Shown piece after piece: positions 53,838-63,472 of a DNA stretch of 64,000 nt. Position numbers and translations under genes: made by a program. The stretch is taken from contig OX422186.1 in NCBI GenBank assembly GCA_949130485.1, positions 3,637,313-3,701,312 of the forward strand. The letters are read 5' to 3'. The notes below the pieces were generated by a model. That model saw only the letters and a program-made list of their open reading frames with translations. It had not been told where the DNA came from and did no database searches. This stretch comes from Agelas oroides (taxonomy: Eukaryota; Porifera; Demospongiae; Agelasida; Agelasidae). Every line of letters begins with the position of its first letter. Within the stretch, counting starts at the first letter, position 1.

Positions 53838-53871
53838 TGTCTGTTGGTACTTTCCTTCAAGAACCTACTTC
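53838..53871 (-). other. 5-prime UTR piece with upstream splice acceptor
   Basis: A pyrimidine-rich stretch ending TTTTCTGCAG lies just upstream and reads as a splice acceptor, giving a 34-base leader segment before the NLR start codon. The promoter would therefore be further right. I see no convincing core promoter. Confidence 0.4.
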
Positions 53872-54540
53872 CTGCAGAAAACAAACATAAATATAAAAAT
53901 CAGAACAGCTTAGGTATAACTTGAAAAGTGAGGGAAGGACACAAAACTTATGTTCCTACTGTAGAAAGTTATGAAAGCGCTCATGTTCTTAGCTTGAAGA
54001 TGATATCCACACATTTGTACATACATACTCAAGGGCATGTGAATGATGCAAAATTTCCCTTCAAAACATCCTAAAATGTGTTATACAGAGAGCACAACCC
54101 TTGCAGTATGGCTTTTCAACAAGTGAATTAATTCACTGTTAATTCTAAAATAGTGAAGAACACAGGTTACTACAGAGAGCATGACCCTGAAGTATGGCTT
54201 TCCAACAAGTTAAAGGATTTACTGTCTAGAATAGTGGATTAGAATTCAGGTTACTTAAAGAAACTTTGTCAATGTATGTGCGAACAGAGTCTACCGGGTT
54301 CTCCTTTCCTAGCTTCACACGAGAACCTCGGAATGAGGCTACCACACCACTTTCAGATACAATGCTCATGAGTATTTTCATGGGGTTACGTACATTGGAT
54401 GTTTCTCCCATCCTTCCTGTGTATTCTAGTTCAGATTTCATACAACTACAATTCCTGGGTTGGTCTATGTAAATTTACTACTGAATGTATAGACAGGATC
54501 TCCACTGAAACCGTGACCCACAATGTCATGCAATTAAGGA
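53872..54540. repeat. region upstream of NLR exon 1, short duplication
   Basis: ACAGAGAGCA..ACCCTT/TGA..GTATGGCTTT and CAACAAGT occur twice (about 54084-54123 and 54173-54211), a diverged tandem pair. The NLR promoter and first leader exon may lie here but no signal is convincing. Confidence 0.45.
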
Positions 54541-55300
54541 AGTTTTGAACTCAATCATACAAACATTAAAAACGTAAAACGATGTAGGGATGGCATGCCA
54601 AAAACTATGCAAACAAGGCAGGGATAATTTATAAAAGTGAAGGTAAATATACAAAGCCCCATCCCTGCATCTTTTTCACACTAGAGTGCAACTGTAATGT
54701 AAAAAGATGTAGGCATAGGGCTTTGTATATTTACGTTGCCATCCCTACATCATTTTACATTTTATTTTCTTGTTTCTGTACTTTTTTGATGTTAATCTCA
54801 GTTACAGTTAGACCTAAGCCAAAGACAAAAATTTCAAGTGTAACCACAACACCAGAACTTGAAACAGCGTTGACAGTTTAGTATATAGTGGTTCCAGGCA
54901 TGTAATAATTATGTGTAATATAGCCAGCTAGAACCTAATGAAGGGGCAACCACTCTCCGTACCAAACTTTGTGAAACCATTTTCATGATTCAGTTGTCGA
55001 CCACATGACGACTGACCAGCTGCAGCACAGAAAACTATCAGGCACACTGACAACTGACCATCCCAGCTTTATACAGTTTACTAAAGCTGTGAGTAGGCTA
55101 TGTAGCTACAAGTAGGTAACTGAATGCAGCGCCTTACCTACGTGGTGTTCGTAAGCCTTGCCCAATGCCACGGTGGGAAAAGACCGTACTGTACAGCCCC
55201 AGCCATGCGTACTGCCCGAAGGCGATTTCGCTTGTGTACTAGTCTCGCTCCCAGACCAATGACCGTGGTCTTTGGTCTGAGAACGAGACTTCATGTGTGC
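54541..55300 (+). repeat. 0.76-kb dispersed block C, copy 2
   Basis: Counterpart of 17641-18340, with the same MITE at its head. Both copies have the same order of conserved segments, so they derive from one mobile unit. Confidence 0.6.
54574..54757. mobile_element. palindromic MITE, nested stems, copy 2
   Basis: Outer ends ATGTAGGGATGGCATGCC and TTGCCATCCCTACAT; inner GTGAAGGTAAATATACAAAG / CTTTGTATATTTAC. Same family as 17693-17887. Confidence 0.7.
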
Positions 55301-55459
55301 ATGCGAACAAAGTTAGAAAATGGTGTCCTAAGCAACGAACAGCAGCCTCAGTGTTGTGAATGGCTTTTGAACACTGTTGCAAAAGCCCACCTCTTTACTG
55401 CTGTGTTTTCACAGCTTACAATATTCACTGCTGATTGCCTACGTCATCCTATCCCCATG

Positions 55460-55935
55460 GAGGGTGTAGAAACCTTGTTAGAGTTGACACTTGAGTTCTA
55501 ACCCAGCTACAGTCTAAAGGTAGTGGAGACAAGTTCCTAATTCACAGCCACAGAGAAATGGTAGACTACACACTAATAAAGAAGGAAGCTCTTGCAGTAA
55601 CCTGGGGTTGTGAACATTTCTTGAGGGCCTACACCATCAAACCAGACCACAAACCTGTCTTCAGCGCATTCATTTGATGTGATTCAACTTAACAGGTAAA
55701 ATCTGTTTTGGTTGATACTCTATCTGAAGCTCCAGTCTCAAATGCTACCATGGATGATAAGCAGCTCCAGCAGTCAATCATCAACCATTAGTTTTAACTC
55801 ATTAGTGTGCTGCTGCTCCATGCTGTGGCTGTGAATTAGGAACTTGTCTCCACTACCTTTAGACTGTAGCTGGGTTAGAACTCAAGTGTCAACTCTAACA
55901 AGGTTTCTACATGGAGCAGCAGCACACTAATGACA
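55460..55935. repeat. two interleaved inverted repeats around a gypsy scrap
   Basis: About 90 bp at 55465-55555 (GTAGAAACCTTGTTAGAGTT...) is repeated inversely at about 55826-55912 with near-perfect identity. A 23-bp stem, CATTAGTGTGCTGCTGCTCC (55800-55822), pairs with its complement at 55911-55933. The enclosed 270 bp contains a Ty3/gypsy RNase H scrap. Confidence 0.8.
55556..55720 (+). mobile_element. Ty3/gypsy RNase H scrap
   Basis: A short fossil of gypsy pol in the RNase H region (the EKEALAVTWGCEHF context). Broken and old; no LTR nearby. Confidence 0.6.
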
Positions 55936-56412
55936 ATAAGCTGAGTGCCAGATAAGCTGGTTAAGCAGAACTTGCCTTAGTGGAGCATTCAAGCTGTATG
56001 TACCAGTAATGCCTATAGACAGATATTTCACAACTATGTGTTTTCTGAATGTGGTTGACTCAACACAGCAAAATAAATCAGGTTGACCCAATACAGCAAA
56101 AGAAATCAAGTTGACTCAACAAAGCAAAAGCAATCAAGTTGATTCAACATAGCAAAAGAAATCAGCTGAACTCGGATACGACCCTCTCTTCAAAGTTCTT
56201 CCTCTCATTGACCATTTTTCAGCAGTGTTTCCAAGATACTATTAACCATCAGGTACAATTTCAATAGATGAAATGATGATAGGCACACATTGTCAAGTGG
56301 CATTCCTGCAATAGCTTCCAAAGAAACCATATAAGTTTGGGTGAAGGTATGGGTTCTGATGGAGGCCAAGATGGGCTATGTATTACGTTTCCAGATCTAC
56401 AATGGTGCAGTA

Positions 56413-56985
56413 CTGTAAACTCTGGTTGTTAGGCGCATCTTGCTGTTAGGCGCATATTATTTATTAGGCGCATGATTCCTTCCTGGCACACGGCATCATT
56501 TATTAAGCACATGTGCATTAAATAGAGTGCGCGCTGGCGGAGAGATGTCGAGTGAAAACCATGGCATCAAGAACAGCAGCACATCGATGGTCATCCTCAA
56601 GTCAACCAAAGAAGAGATACACAGGCTCTTCCTGAAAAATACAAAGCTTGCAAGCCATATCCTTCGCGCCTTACGAGTTACTGTACTACCGAATAATCAT
56701 AGTATAGTAAAAAATTCCCGTACAATGCGTGAAGCCCTGCATCTCCTTGAATATACAATGGCTGCGAATCACGGTCTCTTTGAGGAGGATGGAGTCTTCT
56801 GATTTTACATCGATACTCGGCAGGTGAACGCGCGTCCATTAACGATCTACTGCATCATAGCGCTATGCCGCCTATAGGGCGTGGCTTTCATTGCATCCCT
56901 TACTTAGCACATATCCTCTATTAGGCGCATATATGCTTACCACTTACACTTATAAGCACATACGCTTATTAACCAGAGTCTACAG
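56413..56985. mobile_element. 573-bp TA-target TIR element with TTAGGCGCATA repeats
   Basis: Ends CTGTAAACTCTGGTTGTTAG and CTGTAGACTCTGGTTAATAA (complement strand) are flanked by TA (56411-56412, 56986-56987). TTAGGCGCAT is repeated three times near the left end and once or more near the right. It splits the piggyBac gene cleanly, so it is younger than that copy. Confidence 0.9.
56527..56802 (+). CDS. 91-codon frame in the TA element, unrecognised
   Basis: It reads MSSENHGIKNSSTSMVILKS from its second Met, then STKEEIHRLFLKNTK, and ends EYTMAANHGLFEEDGVF. It occupies the centre of the element between subterminal repeats, like the HIRAN-like frame at 32.1 kb. Helical and acidic/basic alternation is protein-like, but no family is known to me. 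Confidence 0.4.
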   Translation: MRAGGEMSSENHGIKNSSTSMVILKSTKEEIHRLFLKNTKLASHILRALRVTVLPNNHSIVKNSRTMREALHLLEYTMAANHGLFEEDGVF

Positions 56986-58119
56986 TATTACCTGCCATAC
57001 CAACTGAGGAGAGTATACCCAAGGTCTTGCATTTAGAGTCGATATGAATTCATATCACAACAAAGGACATTGACTGTTCATGGATGAATTTTATACATCT
57101 CCTACACTAGTAAATAATCTTCTAAAGAAAGGTACATTCTCTGTGGGAATTGTACACCCCAATCACAAAAAAATTTCCATAAAACTTGAAAGCAAATAAG
57201 AAAATGAATGTAAACGGATTAGAAATTGGGTGCTTTAGCTATTATTAAAGATTTGGCTGCTGTACTGTGGCGCGACAGATGTGATGGTTACATAATGAGT
57301 TCAATGAATAACAGGTTAGCAGAGACTGTGATGAAAAGACCCAAAGGTACGTAGCTGTGATAAGGCACCCATCCCATGCCCAACAGCAATTGTTGACTAC
57401 AATCAGTTTATGGGAGGAGTTGATTTGGCAGATCAGCATCTTTCATATTACTCACTCACCCAGCACAGAACCATCAAATGGTGGAAGGAAGGTGTTCTGG
57501 TGCCTCATATCACATTGTGGTTGTCAATTCTTTGGTACTTTCATTTCAATAACCCAGACAGTAAAATTAAATGTCAGGGGAAATTCTAACTCAAACACGT
57601 GCAACTGTTTTTTCCATCTTCATTAAATCTGAACGCAAATCTCGGGAAGTCGGAAAATTTTAGAGTTGCATAAAGGTAGAAAGCCTATGAGGGTTGACAA
57701 GCGCTCAACTAGGAAGCATTTTCTCTACAAGGCTGCTCAGAGGGAAAGATGGTGTGTTTGCAGCAGAAAGAAGTCGCCTTAGGCAAATAAATTTGACAAG
57801 AAAACTAAAACTTTGTGCCCAAAATGTGAGTTTCACCTCTGCCTTGGTGCGTGGTTTGAAAATCTCAGTATTGATCATCTTGCACGTTTGGATAAGTCAT
57901 TTTTTCCTTGCTCCTGTGTGTGGCAGACATTTGTTTGGATTCCCAAATGTGAGTTTGCATATTTCATTATGTCCATTTTTTTTATACAAGTTGGGTGTGG
58001 CTATTAACATAGAAAGTGGGTATGGCTATTAGTACAGTCATTCCTATATGCATGCATGCATACCATGTTTGCTGCTGAAGCATTTGCTACCATTTTGATA
58101 GTGCCCAACTTGTAAAATT

Positions 58120-58420
58120 ATCTCAGTACTCAGTGATTAACAGCTGTCTGGATTGCTGGCAAGGGGAAACATGCTGCTTGTGAAAGAAAATCCACCAAGT
58201 CCATTCTGGTCACTTGGGTGTCACAAGCATGAAATGCAGAGAAAACCCTTGACAGTATGGTGGCCTGGAACAGTGAGGGAGTTGGAGGACCTCATCTACA
58301 ACTACCCAGTCATATTTGCCAGCTGCAGCACAGAACCCTTGCAACAAAGTAAATTTCCTGACTATTCATAGCTGAAGAGTGAAGAATCTGTAAAACAGAC
58401 ATAATTAGAGGATTCTTCCC
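58120..58420 (+). mobile_element. Ty3/gypsy integrase zinc-binding scrap
   Basis: A fossil of the gypsy integrase N-terminal region (the GCHK...WWPG context, followed by a C-poor version of the usual cysteine pair). Broken, short and old; related sequence may extend to about 58750 but is not certain. Confidence 0.65.
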
Positions 58421-58429
58421 ACTAGATCA

Positions 58430-60950
58430 AGGTTAACAATTTCAGAGTCACGGCAAAAACTTCAAACCAAATCACAAGCGCTCTTCTCAGACAAGAAACC
58501 ACAGCTGAGGTTCAATTAACAAAGAAATATGACTTCACCCACTCTATTAGAGCCCTCAGTATCCTCAGGCAAATTGAGAAGCAAAACGAGCAGTAAAAAC
58601 AGTGTAGAACATCCTAAATAAGAACGGGGAGCCATTGTGTGGTACCATATAACTCCTCCAACGGCCGAGTGTGATGCAAACTCTTTCACACGGCTCAAGG
58701 ACGCAAATCTGTAGCTCACCCAAACAATCAACCAGCACAGTGTGGAGGTTTCACAGTTTCTGGCATGAGGATAGTGGCATCACGGACCACAATCAGTAAG
58801 TCAGTTGTGCAGCTAGCTATGGCTGTGTAACGATTATGGTGCGCTAATTATCACTCTTCAGTGCCTATATCTTCCGAATGCTAAGATTTACACTGAAGAG
58901 CAACAAGCAACATCATCGTTAATTTCACTTTCAGTCTTCGAGTAGTGTGCCAGCAAAGCGTAAGCATATGAATGTGCTTACATGGTGAACACTACAAAAT
59001 TGGCAAGTATATACATGCTTGTGCTGAGATTTGTTGGACTAACACATGGCAGAGTAGAAATTTTATTGACAACATTTCGAACGGACTGTGCCAATCTTCA
59101 TCAGGTAACCCTATGTCTCTCAGCAACTACATAACATACATGCTTGTACATGTGGTTTAAGGATGTTAAACGTACTTAACGGAGGGAGGGGATCAGTGCA
59201 TGCAGCCAGCTCAGGGGCACGTGACAATGACAAAGCATGCCATTTCCTATGAGCTATCTTTCTGTCAATGCTGAGCACGCAAGGTATATAGCTACCACCA
59301 TCTCTCTATCGACTCAGCCCCAAGGTGTTCTATGTGCAAGTGACAATGGGTTCTGAGATCAGTGCTGCACAGCCGGCCTCAATGCCAGAAGAGATGTAGC
59401 AACAAGAGCCAGGTTAGTGGCACTATCTGCTACTGCTACTGCTTCCGGGTGTCAGCATAGATAGGTACCTTACGGAAGCCCATGAGGTTCAGTGCTACTC
59501 TCGGTGGCGTTAGCTAGCTACAGCAGCCTTTTTTCCCCACCCAGAGTTCCCCTCTTACAAGTTATGCCCATGAAGTTAGTCTATACAATATCTCCGTCAA
59601 CACCCGAGGGTTCGGTGTGATCAGTGCTGGGCCGGGTGAAAGATGAACCTTTCACTCTCCGCCCCCAATCGCTACACAGCTTGTCGTAGTCATAAAAAGT
59701 AGGAAATATAAATTGGATTGCCGATAAGTAAGTTATAGCCAGTGTCAGCCTGATGCAGCATGTCTCCACCCCTAGCTAGAGGTGCAAGCAAGGCAAGCGC
59801 CTTATCCCAACGCGACGTTAAATGTACAATTGTACACAAGCTGATGTGCTTGTGTGCTATTCAAAGCGAGGTGAAATCAACAGTAAACAGAAGCCTATGA
59901 GTGTTTTGGAGGAGGCGTTATAGAATCCATAAGGCAGGTTATCTGTGTACCTATCATGGCTTTGCATTTTCTTTCCTTGTAGGTTGTATGTGCTCTCAGT
60001 GGTTATCGCACCGTCATCTTTCGCTAGTCATCAGATGTTACACACATTCTCACCATTAAACAAGAAGCACTAATAGTTCCAAACCACAAACTACTTCAGG
60101 ATATAAAAACAAAGATACAATTCGACGTATGATATGATTGAATGGGTAGTGGAAACAGCAAGCAACTATTTGTGAAACCCAGTTGAGCAAAAGTGACTGG
60201 ATCTTCTCCCAAAGTATACAGAAGTCAGGCTGCTGGAGGAAGTCTTGAAAGTCTTGAAGCCATTCAAGGATGTGACAGTGCAAGTGTCAGCCGAGAAGTA
60301 TGTCAGTATATCTGGGAAAAAAATGAAAGAAACTATAGCTTTCAAATAGACAGCATTACCTGGTAGCATTTCCAGATGATAGCACTTCCTTTGATTTAGA
60401 AAAAATTTCCATAGCAACTAATTAATCGCTCCAAAATTTTTACTTGAACCAGCACAGCAGACAACCTGAATGAAAAAGTGGTAGTACCCTGAAGATCACT
60501 TCTCCTCTAAACTGTGTGCTGGCCTCCACATGGAATGCATATTCAGTACAAGCTGGGCAAAAAGAAAGCTGTGTCCCATGCCTTGCAACTTGCTTAATTG
60601 GTTTACCCAGTGGCAACAGGTACACTACAACAAAGGATGTGACATCATTTAATTAGGGGGGTGGCTTAAACACACCAATGGCCGGACCAGTTCCCAAGTG
60701 CTTGCTATAGCCCTGAATATCCAACCTCCTCTGATATTGAGTGATGATGTGTTATTGGTTATTCCTTGTGGAAATTGTACTGCAGCTGTAAAAATAATAG
60801 TATGTGATAAAGTCTGTTACTGAGATAAGGAGCATTCCGATCATTTTGAGCAAGGAGACGAAATGAAGATACAAGCTGTCAAGCAAGAACAGTGGCAGCA
60901 TTACCTGATGGTTAAATCCGTAGAAGTGATATCAGGTGTGTCGAAGTAAC
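58430..60950. other. intergenic stretch, mostly unrecognised
   Basis: A motif at about 59068-59105 (CAACATTTCGAACGGACTGT followed by CTTCATCAGG) is typical of the tails of some retroelements. No supported gene or repeat structure otherwise. Confidence 0.35.
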
Positions 60951-60964
60951 TATGTACGCCTGTA

Positions 60965-61045
60965 GTGTGTGTGTGTGTGTGTGTGAGCATGTGTGTGTAT
61001 GCATGTGTGTGCGTGTGTGTTGGTTAGTCAGTGTGGGTGTGTTGG
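60965..61045. repeat. GT-rich microsatellite
   Basis: Interrupted (GT)n run adjoining the LINE fragment on its left side. Confidence 0.9.
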
Positions 61046-61079
61046 TCAGTGCAAAGCAGAATGAAAAATCTAACACTCA

Positions 61080-61660
61080 CCAATGGGAGCAGCCCAGCAA
61101 CAGACAAGATCAGCGGCTGGTAAAGGAGGTACCAGATCAAGCAGCACTGGCTGTCATCCCGCTCAAACAAATAATGAACTTTGCTATCAATGCAGTCTCT
61201 GACACCCTACCACACTGTCCCAATTTAATGAAGTGGAAGAAGATCAGCACGGAGAGCTGCCATTTATGCACAGAGAGGCAAATATTTTCACATGTCCTGA
61301 ACCACTGCCAAGTGGCCCTTGATCTTCAATTTGACATGATACTGTCCTCAAACATACATATTACAACTGTGTTTCAAGGATACCTTCCTGGAAGCCTGTA
61401 TTTCATTGCTAGCCTCCCGGACTATACCTTCACAGAGCACATCTGTCTTAGTCTATCAAGCCATGTCATTGCTGTCCTGCAGTATATGGCATCCAAAAGC
61501 AAGTCCAACTTACCAAGTCTTGAAGAACTTGCTAGTGAAGCGAAGCGACGAAAGACTATTTTGTCTAACTTCAGTGATACATACACATCAATCATCACCA
61601 CCAACCTGTGCGAGTTACAATCCCACAAATTGAATAAACACCCAGACCAGGTTACATGGA
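61080..61660 (+). pseudogene. LINE ORF2 C-terminal fragment
   Basis: It reads KQIMNFAINAVSDTLPH, NLMKWKKIS, then CHLCTERQIFSHVLNHCQ with the C-x2-C-x7-H-x4-C knuckle that follows reverse transcriptase in several non-LTR retrotransposons, then HITTVFQGYLPGSLYF and LPDYTFTEHICLSL. The last part, homologous to the restriction-like endonuclease region, has lost frame (EELASEAKRRKT is recognisable). The reverse transcriptase itself is absent. This is a 5-prime-truncated copy. Confidence 0.7.
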
Positions 61661-61680
61661 ACAAGAAAAAGATGAGTCAA

Positions 61681-61682
<2 letters not shown>

Positions 61683-61716
<34 letters not shown>
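61683..61716. repeat. GT microsatellite
   Basis: (GT)16 or so immediately downstream of the LINE fragment; possibly expanded from its tail. Confidence 0.9.
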
Positions 61717-61719
<3 letters not shown>

Positions 61720-61849
61720 TGTTGTGGCTGCTTTATATAGGTAAGCTATTAAGTCAGAGAAGTGATCCAGATTTCATACCAACTATAGTCTCATTCAATG
61801 TAGAATGAAGCCATGCAGTGGTCTGGGAAAGTTAGCATGACATGGGGCC

Positions 61850-62300
61850 TGTTAACTCTTCAACCACCGTAGGCTATTTGCTGGAAGCCTTTTTTAGGAT
61901 ATGGATACCTTCTTCGGTCCATATTTCCACTTCTGCTTTGAGATAGTAATGGAAACTTGAGCCAAAGCTTCTTTGACACATTCTCTGGGGGTTCATGATC
62001 TTAACTACACCCACTCATTAGTGAGCTTTCAATGGTCAGTGCTTTTCGAACAGTGAACACTTCGCCTGACTAAAACTGCCTACAGATCCAGAAATGGGTG
62101 CCCCTACAAGGGGAGAGGAGTGGTTTCTGCGCCCATTAACAAGGTGAGAAATGGTCCAGCCAGTGCCGACCAAGGCTGTTCTATAGCCAGCCAAGACAGC
62201 CACCATGTGCACGGCATGTCATGACTATGCCTGCCCAACTCCCCCTATCCCACCTTTTTTGCTAGCGCAAAACCTATCTTCAAAACAGATTGATAATATG
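61850..62300 (+). repeat. dispersed repeat D, copy 3
   Basis: The longest copy of the family also found at 49026-49400 and, inverted, at 3376-3640. No coding potential seen. Confidence 0.5.
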
Positions 62301-62739
62301 CAGCCAAAGTCAGACAATGCCAAAAGGCATCATCGGTGATTAAAAGGACAGACTAATAAGATGTCTCCACATCTTCACCAAAGGTTTGATGCTGAAGGAC
62401 CTAGTTGGTGTGATGCTGAAATGAACATCATTTGTTTTTGCGTTTCTGATAAGTAACAGCACAATGAATTCTTTGATCACTTGATACATACGTATAGGAA
62501 CTTGGTTCTTGCCAACCAAGGCTTTCATATATGTAACTGATGATTTAGTACTCTGCGGTGCTTCCCTTGCCATTCCACCATTCACCAAAGGCAAAGATCA
62601 GGGAAGTAGAGACACCCAGGGGGACATGCTACTGACAGGCTCAAAACAACTTTACAGTAAACTTTTCCAATAACATTGCATGACTATACTAGGCATATGC
62701 TTCACATCGTGGGGCGAGCCTGGGCAAGTAGCACAATGG

Positions 62740-62935
62740 TACATGTTGTGTGGCTACTAAATAAAGGTGAATGACTGAGGTATTACCACATAATTATATA
62801 CACAAATAGAGAATTGTGAACGCTGGTGGTTGTCTGATTGTTGTGTCAGTGGTAGAGCACAGGTCGTTCAAGTCAAAAGCCATGGGTTTGTTTCCTGACA
62901 ACTGTCAGCGCGTTGTACTTCCTCTATTTTTGCCT
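62740..62935 (+). mobile_element. tRNA-derived SINE
   Basis: A-box-like GTGTCAGTGGTAGAGCAC (about 62842-62859) and B-box-like GGGTTTGTTTCC (62884-62895) are in order. GCTGGTGGTTGTC upstream and TTTTGCCTCA downstream are shared with the SINE at 24255-24470. Confidence 0.65.
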
Positions 62936-62979
62936 CATATAGTGCACAGACCATGCAAATAGCTTTAGCAGCAGGATCT

Positions 62980-63185
62980 TCAGCCAGGGCAGCTATAGAG
63001 GCATGGGCTAAGGTTCATACTAAAATCATGAGTTGAATGTTTACTGTGTATGAGCACACCTGCTCCTTACCTAAGTGACCTCAATGACCATGTATAATTT
63101 CTGCTGTTAGCAGACTGCTTGTTTGTCACGGTATAGTTCAGGTAGCAGAAGGAAGTGTCCATGTGCGCTTCAATTTATTGCTCTC
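62980..63185 (+). repeat. dispersed repeat E, copy 2
   Basis: Counterpart of 47880-48120, here directly after a SINE. The pair may share a mobile origin. Confidence 0.5.
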
Positions 63186-63472
63186 AGCCTCTTTCATGCC
63201 GACATTACTGTTTGGCATTAGCCATTCACTCTCAGTCTCAGCTGAGCTGGGAGGCTTTAGACCTTCAATCTTCGTGAAATACTCAATTTCAAATTAGTCC
63301 AGGCATCAACACATATCATGTGAACTATAACATTTCTAAGCAGGATGAATGATGCTAGAAGATGCTATAGTGCACATAATATATGTGTTGATGAAGAGCC
63401 CTCGCCCTCACTTGGAAGCAAAACTTTCTTGAAAGTGTGATCATCACAGTATCTTTGATAGCTGTTTGTCAC

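Larger units (their letters stand above)
56166..57870 (+). pseudogene. piggyBac transposase, interrupted
   Basis: It matches the C-terminal two thirds of piggyBac (DDE_Tnp_1_7). Blocks are DPLFKVLPLIDHF, then SIDEMMIG (first catalytic Asp), LPKKPYKFGVKVW, GYVLRFQIYNG, LFMDEFYTSPTL (second Asp), VDYNQFMGGVDLADQHLSYY (third Asp), and the C-terminal cysteine cluster CPKCEFHLC. Stops and shifts are scattered, and a 573-bp element (56413-56985) is inserted after GYVLRFQIYNG. No TTAA-flanked TIRs were found. It once cut and pasted at TTAA; it is now dead. Confidence 0.85.
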
